A stretch of DNA of 64,000 bases, taken from NCBI GenBank assembly GCA_031761405.1, contig JASEVX010000007.1:57077385-57141384 (forward strand). The letters run 5' to 3'. Source of the DNA: Serripes groenlandicus (Eukaryota; Mollusca; Bivalvia; Cardiida; Cardiidae). Below, one piece after another: positions 35,601 through 44,092 of the stretch (the first letter of the stretch is position 1; each line of letters opens with the position of its first letter). A program made the position numbers and the translations under genes. The notes under the pieces are model-generated. The model made no database searches and was not told where the DNA came from. It saw only the letters and a program-made list of their open reading frames with translations.

Positions 35601-38600
35601 TAACAAGTACAAAAATTCGCAAGAGGTAACATGTATCAAAGACGGAGAAGGTGTTGTTCAAACGTAATATCATATCCTCATCACTACTTTATATATACAC
35701 GCTTAACAGGCAATACAATTTAATATAACACAATATAATATAATATAATATAATATAATACAATACAATGTAATATCATATAACATAACATAATAAAAAA
35801 TAATATGATACAATATGTCCAATATAGGCAAGGGGCATATTGACAAAAGTATGACACATTCACATCAATAAATGAAAATTAAATCAGTACATAAAATGTA
35901 AAGACAACACAACATTTATATTTACAACTTATTTGTACAATGTACATTACCACTACGAACCATATCTTAATTGAAAAGCTTTCATTACATGTGTACATAT
36001 ATTTCTAAGTTAAGAAACATTAGTGCATTCGAACAATTGTTTTAGTTTATACATGCTAGAAATATATCTTTTACGGAGGTCAGAAAATAAATTGCATTTC
36101 ATCATAAAAAATGTATTCGTCTTCGATCTGATTACATGTAATACATTTTCTATCTTCACGTAGGATACTGTTTGGGCGATGCCACCTACCAGTTCCAATG
36201 GAAAGATTATGTGCTGAAAGTAGTAACTTTGACATTGCAGCAATTAAATTATTACTGAAATTACAATTTAGATAAAACTGAAAGTTGAAAGGAACAATGG
36301 ATTTGAAGAAGGTACTGCGTGGTGATTTATCAATTCTTGCATTCCAGATCTGTACATTTTTATCACGCAAACGTTGTTTAAAATGACACATAAAAGCAGT
36401 TACGTTAACATTTTACAAGTTTAATTTGGTCTCGTTTATCGTTTGCCAAGTACAATCTAGCTGTATTTAAACTTCGCATATAAACACTGACTACACCTAA
36501 ATATTCGTACAGGTATTGAGAAATTAAGATAGTCAAGTTTTTATCAGGTGATTCAAAAATTGGATTCAACTGAAGACCAAAGGATTTTGGCATTGATTTT
36601 AATATTCAAATCTGTGATATTCGTATCAAATGCACTGTGTGAATCGCTGGATTTGATTGGTTTGAAAAGAATCGCGTGGCTAAAAGGAATTGCGTTTTTT
36701 TCCCGATAAACAGAATTGATCACATGACCAGGTTGCGGAACTACCTTGAAAAAAGAAAGTAGATCCCAATTTTCAATTCATATTTCGCTTTTCAAACAAT
36801 TATTTGGTGAAAGATGACTTTTTCCACCTGAACTGCAATTATATAAGTTAATTTATGTTTTGGTGCAGTTATAAGAGTATAATACGAACTTGCTGACATA
36901 ACGCCCTACGGCATTATTTGCCGAGTAATTTAGCAATTTCCTGTTATGCTCTCATAACTGGACCAAAACATACAGTAAACCCTTTAGTAAACACAAAATT
37001 ACTTACTTCCAAAATTCTACTGCTGGTAGTGAAGTGCCGTCTGTTGTTTTATTGTTCATGTACATGTCTGAATGGGTCTCGTTCGTCATATCAAACCGTG
37101 CTTGGTTCAAACTTTCGTTTATACCAACTGCAATAATGATGAGAATATCACTATTAAAGTACGACTAAACATAATTTAGCATGTGCAGATCAATATCAGC
37201 TTGCAAATTCATACAGTCCCATCTTACACTACAACCTTCGTTACACATTAGATTATTAAATTATCATAACACTCTTTTTACATAACTCTGGCAAGACGCC
37301 GTCGGTAAAACGAATACTTGTCGATGAATGCACATTGTGGATACACAATATCCGCTCAAAGCATTTAGGGATTTAACGGATGTGTTTTTAGATTGTACAG
37401 TTACATAAATACGTATTCAAGTTAAAGCAGTTTTTTCATCTTGAGAAACAAAAGACATTTAGCATTGTACCATATTTATAGTGATTCGTAATGCCAAACA
37501 TTATAATATAACAATCTTGAGACTGCAACAAAATTAATCTTACGTTGACAATTTGGCGTGTTCCATTTGTTGTTACACGTGGACCAGGGTAGTGGTGATA
37601 TGAATGAGTTGTAGAAGTAGTATAAAATCCAGGCGAGTATGATCATGATATACCATACGACTGTCAGTGACATTGTTAATACCAGATAACCAGTCCCTGA
37701 AAGAATGAAATGATCATTACATACCATACGACTGTCAGTGTCATTGTCAATACCAGATAACCAGTCCCTGAAAGAATAAATGATCATTACATACCATACG
37801 ATTGTCAGTGTCATTGTCAATACCAGTTAACCAGTCCCTGAAAGAATGAATGATCATGACATACCATACGACTGTCAGTGTCATTGTCAGTACCAGATAA
37901 CCAGTCCCTGATAGAGTGAATGATCATGACATACCATACGACTGTCAGTGTCATTGTCAATACCAGATAACCAGTCCCTGAAAGAATTAATGATCATTAC
38001 ATACCATAAGACTGGCAGTGTCATTGTCAATACCAGATAACCAGTCCCTGAAAGAATGAAATGATCATGACATACCATACGACTGTCAGTGTCATTGTCA
38101 ATACCAGATAACAAGTCCCTGAAAGTATAATATGATCATGATGTACCTTTCGACTGTCAGTAATATTAATAATACCAGATAACATGTCCCTGAAAGAATA
38201 AAAAAAAATCATGATGCACACTACGACTGTCAGTGACATCGTCAGAACCAGATAACCAGTACCTGAAACAAAGATATGATCATGATGTACCATACGACTG
38301 TCAGGGATATTGTCAATACCAGATAACCAGTTTCTGAAACAAAGATATGATCATTATATAACTTACGAATGTCAGTGACATTGTCAATACCAGATAACAA
38401 GTCCCTGAATCATGATGTACAATACGACTGTCAGTGACATCGTCAGTACCAGATAACAAGTCCCTGAAACATTGATATGATCATGATGTACCATTCGACT
38501 GTCATTGACATCGTCAGTACCAGATAATCAGTCCCTGAAACATTGATATGATCATGATGTACAATAAGACTGTCAGTGACATTGGCAATACCAGATAACA

Positions 38601-41600
38601 ATTACCTGAAAGAAACATATGATCATTATATAACTAACGACTGTCAGTGACATTGTCAATACCAGATAACAAGTCCCTGAATCATGATGTACAATACGAC
38701 TGTCAGTGACATCGTCAGTACCAGATAACAAGTCCCTGAAACATTGATATGATCATGATGTACCATTCGACTGTCATTGACATCGTCAGTACCAGATAAC
38801 CAGTCCCTGAAACATTGATATGATCATGATGTACAATACGAATGTCTGTCTAAATGTCAATCAGTCCATGAAACAATGATATGATCATGTAGTACAATAC
38901 GAATGTCTGTCTAAATGTCAATCAGTCATAGAAAGAATGATGTGATCATAATGAACAATACGATTATCAATTACAATGTTAGTACCAGATAACCAGTTCC
39001 TAGAAAAATGATGTTGTTATGATGTACACTACGAATGTCTGTCACAATGCCAATCAGTCATAGAACCAATGATATGATAATGATTTACAATACGAATGTC
39101 AGTCGCAATTTTAATGAGTCCCAGAAACAATGATTGATGACGTAAGATTATCCGATACTTCAAACTCAAATTTTTGACACACCTTTATAGCATCAAATAA
39201 GATCGGAATGACATGGTAACGGATTCATAATTGACAATTGGATCTTGATCTCTCCAAACCAAACATTTCTACAGAAATATCCTTGTGGATTAGCCCACTC
39301 TAAACAAAACTCGTCTACGCATTGTTACACAACAGCAACTATCACTTAGGACAAATTTCCCCGTTTCCAAGTATAACAGTTTATAAACTTTATAGTTTCA
39401 AGGAAACACTTGAAACATTTCTAGTGTCAATGCTTTCTAATTTGATGACACATAGAAATGTAGAAGTCGTTATGTACGTGAAAGTCAATATTTAAAAGAG
39501 GCAACATGATAAGATTCATAATTTTAGACTTTGTCGTCACCAACATGTCAACACTTTTCCCATGGAACACGCCTTCATGTTTACGTTGATAACTAATTAA
39601 ATTGCACTGCTATGAGCCGAGCCCCGGTAACCAGGTAGTAGCGACGTGGAATGTCAACTCAGAGGTTGTGAGTTTGATCCCAAGCTCGGCCAACATTTGT
39701 TTCGTTCTTGACAAAAGTCAATTCGACAATCGTCATTTGCCTTCCAACAATGGGCTTAAATGACATCTGAAAAGGCAGCCATTTTCTTGGTAAGACTGTT
39801 TTGCGTAGTATTGATGTTGGAAAAACGTGAACCAGTTGCCGTGAAAACTTGTCGATTTCCGACCGGACTTTGAGCGACGAATTTTGCCCGGCGCTTGCCC
39901 GATATGTGTGATGCCCGGCCGGACATCGGCAAGGCAGCAACCGATTAATGTGCGATCAGTTTGCGATGAGGTTTTAAGTCCGAGTTTAAAGTAACTCGAT
40001 GCCCGCGAGTGGTCCAGAAGAGTTCCGGCCGAAAATGCCTAGAAATCCGCCGCAAACTACTCGCAATCCCATCGCAAGGTAATTTTAACTAGGGTTTAAG
40101 TGATAATAGGTAGGCTATATTTCTAATTCATAAATATGCTTTTCAAAACAATATAAATCTGCAGCAGAAGACTTTTGCAAACATAAAAGTATTTCTATGT
40201 GCAGACATAAGGCACATTCCTGTAAGCATTTTCGTCGCCATTGGCGATCTTCAGTCGGACGTCACGAGGCCAATAGTTGAAATTCTTTCTTCGAACTCGC
40301 AACTTGTCACCAGAAAAGTGATCGCTATCCATCGAATAGTGTGGACATTCGGGTCGCTTGACTTCCTTAGTCAAGTCGTCAATAGTTGACTGGTCGGTAA
40401 GATAATGGTGATAAACCACCTCATTTATTCCTCCAGCACTCGATTTACACCTGCCAACTAAGTGCACGACCCCCAGTAAATCCGCCACTGCATTTGTCAC
40501 GTGATTTTATTTGTTTACTATTTATTTTTCGTAGCAATTACCCGGGAATATTCGCAAACTTATTTTTTTGTTCGTAAAATATATTATGGAATGTTATTGC
40601 AGAATATAAAAAGAAAATGTAAAATGCGAAACCATAATGGTAAAATCAGGTATAAAGATTTGTTTCATAATGGAAAATTACTCTATTTAAACTGAATTGA
40701 ACAATCTCCGTAAATACTCGGACATAGTCGTACGTTTCCGTTCCACTTCACGAATGTTAATAAGCTTCCATATTTGACCTCTCGGCGCATTTATTTTTAA
40801 AGCATTTGTTAAATTTATATTGGAGTACTCACGCCTTAAGTTTTTCACTGATGTTCCAAAACCAATATAATGATCTTTTTTTTGTTGAGATCTTAACATT
40901 TTAAATGCTGTTTTGATGAATCCATGATGAACTATTTTGCTCGCGCAGTCTCACCCTAAAATGCGTTGATGGGTGTTAACAGCAATTGGCATGCTGCCAA
41001 CTCCGAAAAAATGGTATTACTACTATGACCAGGGGCTAAAGCCCCAGGGTAAAAACGGTGTTCTGTATTAAAAAAATAACAGTTAACATAAATACAATAA
41101 TACAGCAAAGAATTGCAATTTCGCTAAACAGGAAGCTCACCTTTGAATAACGGGCAGAATTCATAAGCCTTCGTCACGCCCTTTCCTGTAAACTGACCCA
41201 GGTTAATCTCTAAATAATACAGAGGTCCGCCGATCACCACTAAAATCAGACATAGCGGTATAAGAAAAGCCACGCCCCCATTTCTTATACATAGCATGGG
41301 AAATCGCCAAATTGACCCAATTCCCACAGTGTATCCAATTAGTGCAAGTAAGAACTCAAGTCTGTTGCCCCAGGTCTCTCGTGATTCCGTAATCTCTACT
41401 GTGTCTTCGGTGAACAAGAACTTCTCGCCTTCAGGGTCTTTGGAAGAACAAGATTGGTTGTTCAAACCTGGAATAAAAACACTGACAATGTTAATGCACA
41501 CTTGACATTTGATAAATGAATTTAATGAAATTACTTGTGTTTATAAACTTAATTTCAAAAGAAAATTAGGTAGCCTGTAACAGTTATTCCAAAGAATTGT

Positions 41601-42243
41601 GTATCGTTTCTGTTTCACTTGTTACGTAGACAGACTAAACAATATTTCTTTTACGCTATAGTTTACTTATCCCTGGAAAACTATCTTAAAGGTTTCAAAT
41701 TTAGTGAAATATCCCACCGAGTGCAAAGAGCAATGACGTACTTGCTTTTTGACATTAATGTCAAAACTTGTTCCAAAATAGATAAAACTTAGGACCTTCC
41801 TAAGCTTGCATATTTTAAGTTATGATTTATTCAGGGAAGTGGCTCATTCCTGACCTGTTTGAAGTTCAATCCCATCAGAAGTGGAATGTGGCTTATAGGT
41901 TGGTTGAAACATCTTTCGAATTGAGCAATTTTTCGTTTATCAAAGACAGATAAGATTGTCTCTTCGCTCAATTTATTCGAAAACCTATGTGGCTTATTTG
42001 GCTTAAATCCGACATGTCAAGGTGGTTAGCGTTAGGGATTTGGAACCGGCCTCCCGATTTCGATCCCCAGTAGTGGCGCGACGGTCATTTTGGAGTGCCC
42101 TGAGACAAGGCACATTTCCTAGCCTAGTTCTTTATTTTTACCCAGGGAGCATGAATAAGAGGACAGTCGCCGTGATATAACTGAAATAATGTTGATAACG
42201 GCGTAAAACCCAAATTAAACAAGTTAGCTTTCTTACCTTCCAT
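23462..42243 (-). CDS. SLC6-family sodium-coupled transporter, complete, 626 aa in 14 coding exons
   Basis: A plasma-membrane neurotransmitter:sodium symporter fold with 12 TM helices. All 14 coding exons (listed separately, 7-327 nt) join in frame into 1881 nt with GT-AG introns. Family marks: TM1 [15 protein letters not shown]2 [17 protein letters not shown]3 [13 protein letters not shown]2 cysteines C152/C161, TM6 [14 protein letters not shown]8 [10 protein letters not shown] and LDS, TM10 [12 protein letters not shown]. Glycine at TM1 position 51 indicates an amino-acid type carrier, not a monoamine one; the sequence is closest in style to glycine/GABA transporters. Na2 residues (D405, S406) are kept. 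Several Na1, chloride and substrate residues are altered (see findings), so the substrate and ion dependence cannot be assumed. Introns not listed otherwise show nothing recognisable. Confidence 0.97.
23834..24004 (-). CDS. SLC6 transporter, exon 13 (TM11-TM12)
   Basis: 57 codons, phase 0 at both ends, residues 519-575. It begins [20 protein letters not shown], with TYGD a typical extracellular loop 6 motif, then a TM12 hydrophobic run and QENGSFIQ. Donor CAG|GTGTGT. Confidence 0.95.
24408..24508 (-). CDS. SLC6 transporter, exon 12
   Basis: Residues 485-518 with a shared glycine at the start: [20 protein letters not shown] matches the (Y)GxxRFxxDIxxMxG block between TM10 and TM11. Donor TTG|GTAAGT, phase 0. 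Confidence 0.95.
25893..25992 (-). CDS. SLC6 transporter, exon 11 (TM10)
   Basis: Residues 452-484. It starts [20 protein letters not shown], the conserved GGxYxFQLxDxY block, and ends LSLIY plus one base of glycine. A TTAA MITE begins about 20 bp upstream of its acceptor. Confidence 0.95.
26013..26250 (+). mobile_element. TTAA MITE copy in SLC6 intron 10
   Basis: GTTAACCCTTTGCAACAGAG opens it. The inner hairpin is readable as GAGAAAATGCTCATTAGCAT followed by CTCCTTTTGCCACGATG. The right end (TTTTGGGAAGATGA) is diverged. Confidence 0.7.
27447..27578 (-). CDS. SLC6 transporter, exon 10 (TM9)
   Basis: 44 codons, residues 408-451, phase 0. [20 protein letters not shown] fits the QFxxxExxxxxxxDxFPxxL block, then TM9. 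The donor GTACAT is a weaker match to consensus than those of the other exons. Confidence 0.95.
28437..28549 (-). CDS. SLC6 transporter, exon 9 (TM8)
   Basis: Residues 370-407. [17 protein letters not shown] then [19 protein letters not shown]405 and S406 are the Na2 residues of TM8; the usual DSQ or DST is DSN here. Confidence 0.96.
29120..29325 (-). repeat. tRNA-derived SINE in SLC6 intron 8
   Basis: The plus strand shows the tail/core blocks (TTTACGACGCTTTAAAAACT, TATATCACGGCGTTTCCTGG) and near 29300 ACGGGGATCGAACCCGCAAC, the complement of a B-box. Confidence 0.7.
29692..29819 (-). CDS. SLC6 transporter, exon 8 (TM7)
   Basis: Residues 327-369. [20 protein letters not shown] aligns without gaps to the usual DxLIVxxxNxxTSxxAGF TM7 block: the Asn is D336 and the chloride Ser is A340. 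It ends [11 protein letters not shown], shared with exon 9. Confidence 0.96.
30309..30652. mobile_element. MITE with GGTGCTGAACT ends in SLC6 intron 7
   Basis: The ends are imperfect inverted repeats (TTAAAGGTGCTGAACTCCAG and TCTAAAGTTCAGCACATTTA). The interior includes TTCACTTTCCAGTACAATAA. Related copies lie in both arms of the giant inverted repeat (45660-46025 and 57355-57715). It ends 18 bp before the exon 7 donor. Confidence 0.7.
30671..30774 (-). CDS. SLC6 transporter, exon 7 (TM6)
   Basis: Residues 293-326. [20 protein letters not shown] covers the TM6 unwound region; S304 of FYSLG, a shared Na1/chloride residue, is kept. MSSHNKF matches the usual xSSYNKF. Confidence 0.96.
31131..31322 (-). 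repeat. tRNA-derived SINE in SLC6 intron 6
   Basis: The plus strand shows AAAGCCGTTTTCAACAGTTT at the tail end and GCGATCGAACCCTGGACGCC, complement of a B-box, near the head; the head ends ACTATGCCACAATGG. It lies about 60 bp downstream of the exon 6 donor. Confidence 0.7.
31382..31516 (-). CDS. SLC6 transporter, exon 6 (TM5)
   Basis: 45 codons, residues 248-292, phase 0 both ends. [20 protein letters not shown] then [17 protein letters not shown], the family VVYxTAxFPY and VRGxTLxGAxxG blocks. Confidence 0.96.
32560..32990. repeat. low-identity dispersed repeat in SLC6 intron 5
   Basis: AGCAAACTTGGTGGAGGTTC and AATCCGGCTGGGCCAGGAGT blocks resemble, weakly, the repeats at 61.2-61.7 kb. No ends are defined. 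Confidence 0.35.
33925..34130. repeat. dispersed repeat, copy 1 of 2
   Basis: It shares TAAAATATATTATGGAAT, GATTTGTTTCATAATGG and TTTAAACTGAATTG in order with 40505-40735. Both copies lie in SLC6 introns. Confidence 0.75.
34559..34691 (-). CDS. SLC6 transporter, exon 5 (TM4)
   Basis: Residues 204-247. [20 protein letters not shown] leads into TM4 and ends [11 protein letters not shown], the family KGxKSxGK block. The first base completes Lys203. The frame is unambiguous although longer open frames overlap it in another phase. Confidence 0.96.
34950..35165 (+). repeat. tRNA-derived SINE, near complete, in SLC6 intron 4
   Basis: Head: CCGCCGTGTCCGAGTGGTTA (A-box of Ser/Leu tRNA style) and GTTCCGGGTTCAATCCACAG (B-box). 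Core: TCGTCATGATATAATTGAAA. Tail: TGAAAACGGCGTACAATC. Head, core and tail occur in full order. Confidence 0.85.
35234..35462 (+). mobile_element. TTAA MITE, best-preserved copy
   Basis: TTAACCCTTTCCCACTTGCA at the left and CGTATGTGGGAAAAGGTTAA at the right are inverted ends with TTAA at the outside. The inner palindrome is AACATTGTGGCAAAAGGAGA facing its complement CTCCTTTTCCCACAATG. TTAA plus CCC ends fit a piggyBac-type origin (inference). Confidence 0.88.
35712..35815 (+). repeat. (TAATA)n-type pentanucleotide microsatellite
   Basis: ATAATATAATATAATATAAT runs with interrupted continuation (ACAATACAATG, ATAACATAACATAATA). Confidence 0.9.
35816..36900. other. SLC6 intron 4 remainder
   Basis: Minus-strand frames of 62-103 codons near 36010-36593 (with a [18 protein letters not shown] run) overlap each other. 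The region could be a decayed retroelement tail but I cannot support a family. Confidence 0.35.
37007..37127 (-). CDS. SLC6 transporter, exon 4 (extracellular loop 2)
   Basis: Residues 163-202 and two bases of Lys203. Three N-glycosylation sequons (N166-E-S, N178-E-T, N188-K-T) and the loop end LPAVEFWK, matching the PxxEFxxR/K block before TM4. Acceptor ATTATTGCAG, donor GTAAGT. Confidence 0.95.
37544..37696 (-). CDS. SLC6 transporter, exon 3 (TM3), at the edge of the 70-bp array
   Basis: Residues 112-162. [20 protein letters not shown] then [12 protein letters not shown] is TM3; [14 protein letters not shown] has the loop-2 cysteine pair C152/C161. The usual second Tyr of the TM3 YY pair is I128. 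Its acceptor and first ~55 bases are one unit of the tandem array that continues upstream. This is the only unit that runs on into AWILYYF and therefore the functional exon. Confidence 0.95.
37640..39135 (-). repeat. 70-71 bp tandem array made of the TM3 exon's splice acceptor and 5' coding end
   Basis: On the minus strand each unit is a TTCTTTCAG-type acceptor, GGACTGGTTATCTGGTATT, ACAATG, CACTGACAGTCGTATGGTAT and TCATGATCAT. Seventeen clear copies (starts near 37681, 37752, 37822, 37892, 37962, 38032, 38103 and on to 38788) and about five decayed ones reach 39135. Copies nearest the exon are most alike. A higher-order unit of about 271 bp (38330-38600 and 38600-38860) is also duplicated. 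Many copies keep the coding frame of the exon ([15 protein letters not shown]), but 70/71-bp spacing puts neighbours in different frames. Confidence 0.95.
39612..39691 (+). repeat. tRNA-like SINE head in SLC6 intron 2
   Basis: GAGCCGAGCCCCGGTAACCA then GGTTGTGAGTTTGATCCCAA (B-box like) with AGCTCGG pairing back to the start. The following 400 bases are GC-richer than the intron and may be its body. Confidence 0.55.
40195..40500 (-). other. unexplained 101-codon open frame in SLC6 intron 2
   Basis: The frame has a charged composition ([20 protein letters not shown], then [20 protein letters not shown]) unlike random AT-rich translation. I do not recognise it. It could be a fragment of a mobile element ORF. 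Confidence 0.3.
40505..40735. repeat. dispersed repeat, copy 2 of 2
   Basis: Same blocks as 33925-34130, in the same order and direction, with indels. Confidence 0.75.
41141..41467 (-). CDS. SLC6 transporter, exon 2 (N-terminus, TM1, TM2)
   Basis: Residues 3-111. An acidic cytosolic N-terminus ([20 protein letters not shown]), TM1 with [14 protein letters not shown]2 with [20 protein letters not shown], then [19 protein letters not shown]. The acceptor ATTCCAG at 41468-41470 is in phase with exon 1. The open frame that continues upstream to another ATG is intronic. Confidence 0.97.
42008..42220 (+). repeat. tRNA-derived SINE ending 16 bp from the exon 1 donor
   Basis: Head blocks CCGACATGTCAAGGTGGTTA and CGATTTCGATCCCCAGTAGT; core GTCGCCGTGATATAACTGAA; tail GATAACGGCGTAAAACCC. 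Same subfamily as 34950-35165. Confidence 0.85.
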
Positions 42244-42321
42244 ATTGAGTGTTTTAACGTGTTCTGTACTTCTTGAATGTTGTTAAAGTATATGGTCGTG
42301 TATCAACGATAAGTTGTCAAC
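42237..42321 (-). CDS. SLC6 transporter, exon 1 coding part (42237-42243) with 5' UTR
   Basis: ATG at 42243-42241, then GAA G and the donor GTAAGA. Seven coding bases (Met-Glu plus one base of Gly) match the phase of exon 2 exactly. A likely acceptor (ATCATTTCAG) lies just above 42321, so this is probably an internal exon with further 5' UTR exon(s) upstream, not located. Confidence 0.85.
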
Positions 42322-42349
42322 CTGAAATGATATACAGTCCATCCTGTGT

Positions 42350-42525
42350 TTAAAGACCATCCATGGGATGTGAACAATCTGGTCTTTGTTCACAGTTGGT
42401 TTTTAATTGCAGGGTTATTTATACAGAAAATCAGTATCTGGGAAACTAAACGTATGGTCGTTATAGACAGGGAATTTATATTACAAGGTGGTCGTTAGCA
42501 CAGGTTCGGCTGTAGTTCTATTTCT
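42350..42525. mobile_element. MITE-like repeat with AAAGACCACC-type ends
   Basis: TTTAAAGACCATCCATGGGA and a right part with GGTGGTCGTTAGCACAGG-type sequence. Relatives lie at 44545-44715, 48375-48530 and twice at 54700-55046. The interior has CAATCTGGTCTTTGTTCACA. Confidence 0.65.
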
Positions 42526-43050
42526 GATCCTGGTTTACTCCTGCATCCCGTGGTAGGTGTCGGAAGGCGCAGCTACAGGCTGATTTACTGTACATGATTA
42601 GACACGTCTGTCTAACAATGATATGATAAAGGTTATGTAATATCTGAAGAAATAGCAGAATGGTTTTATTATAGATTCATAAAAGTTGTCGAGAAAGGGG
42701 TACTTGCTCATAATGAGGAGATATTTGTTGTCACAGATATAGTTTTGTGTGTTGGCTTTGTTGGCGTCTTACGCCCTCATTTATATCACTGCGACACAGG
42801 TAACGCGTATTGTGTTATCAACCTGCAAATGTCTGGTCTATTAATAGTGTTCAAAACAAGTTGATGAAATGCGCTTGTTCGTGCGATAAGTTACAAAATG
42901 TATTTTTGTGGTTATGGTATATGCACATTGTTCAAATATTACTTACACATGCACTATAGAAGCTTCTGTCAACTTGTCTAGATTCTCATAAGACGGAGCA
43001 GGTATACAAGCTGATCTAAATCTAAACCTTGGAACAATAACCGAGTTGTA
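42526..43050. other. upstream flank of the SLC6 gene
   Basis: No exon or promoter element can be supported. Distal 5' UTR exons of SLC6 may lie here or further right. Confidence 0.4.
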
Positions 43051-43052
43051 TT

Positions 43053-43484
43053 TAACCCTTTCCCAAAGGTCCAGATAAGGAGGGGTATTCAGCTTTTTCC
43101 CCCACAATTTCTCTCTTATTATTAAAGCAAACCCTATGTTGTGGGTACTCAAAAGAATCGTCTCATTGAGACGATTCTTTTGAGTACCCACAACATAGGG
43201 TTTAAGGGTCAAATAAGGATTTTAGAACATGCAAAACGCCCCTTATCTAGAGCCCTGCGGCTTTCCCTCATAAGACAATTCTGCAGCAGACGACTTTGAA
43301 CGTATTTTGTCAAAAAATAGAAAGTCTCCATAATTGAATGGATAACCTGTGACAAAAAGTGGAAAACATTGTGGCAAAAGGAGAAATTGCACGTTTTGTG
43401 CAATTTCTTCTTTTGTCACTATGTTTTCCAAAAGCCGTCTGCTGCAGAGGCGGCAGAAAGCGTCTATATGAGGGAAAGGGTTAA
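43053..43484 (+). mobile_element. TTAA MITE interrupted by a fold-back insertion
   Basis: It starts TTTAACCCTTTCCCAAAGG and ends with GCCGTCTGCTGCAGAGGCGG, then CTATATGAGGGAAAGGGTTAA. The 43069-43250 part is unrelated, with imperfect arms CCAGATAAGGAGGGGT / ACGCCCCTTATCTAG around a perfect palindrome. Confidence 0.75.
43129..43203. repeat. perfect 75-nt palindrome (37-bp arms, 1-nt centre)
   Basis: The left arm begins AAACCCTATGTTGTGGGTAC and the right arm ends with its exact complement. The centre is T43166 inside TCTCATTGAGA. No mismatch in 37 pairs. Confidence 0.97.
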
Positions 43485-43715
43485 CATGTGTTTTCAAATA
43501 GAAATGTTCCACCTGACTTAACCGGTTCAATAGGCGTGTAAGTGTGTATGCCAAATGCATGCTATTTTTAAAATACCTTGACAATTATGTTGGTCGTACG
43601 ATAAACCATGTATTGTTTAAGTCAATTTTATCTAAACATAACTAGGTTTTTAGTTCACCAAAACAAAATGAGTCTATAGATATAAGATTAACTTGGAATC
43701 ATGAGTCGTATATTA

Positions 43716-43968
43716 GCCGCTATGTGAGAAAGCCAACATTATGGCATCTGCGTAATGTATCGAGCCAGATCAGCCTGCGCAGACTGATCAGGACCGACAC
43801 ATTCCGTCTCAGGGGGATAGAGGTATAGAGTAATGATTCCTAAAAACAGAAAATCCACAGGAGGCAAAAAGTGTCTATCCGGGTTAGCCAGCGCGGCATG
43901 CTTAGGCTGATCTGAGTCGATATTTTACGCAGAGTCCACAATGTTGGGTATCTCGCGGAACGACTCAT
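43716..43968 (-). mobile_element. family F MITE, near full length
   Basis: GCCGCTATGTGAGAAAGCCA at one end and TATCTCGCGGAACGACTCAT at the other, with the family blocks between (TCCGTCTCAGGGGGATAGAG, AGAAAATCCACAGGAGGC). Confidence 0.85.
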
Positions 43969-44092
43969 ATGAGACGCATCTAGCAGTTCGCGCAATCGCG
44001 TACTCAAAACTCAAGCGAGCCTTGGCATGCGCGTTATCTCCCCAGAGCATTCACTGTCCCGCTTCGTCTGCATGTAATTTCACCGCCTCGGT

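Noticed and set aside
37820..38293. Extra coding exons of SLC6 inside the 70-bp array
   Set aside because: Units lack the AWILYYF continuation, have no donor sites and sit in shifting frames. They are partial copies of exon 3.
41468..41501. Start of the SLC6 protein at the ATG of the long open frame at 41501
   Set aside because: A 3' splice site at 41468-41470 joins in phase with a seven-base coding exon at 42237-42243, so the upstream part of that frame is intron.
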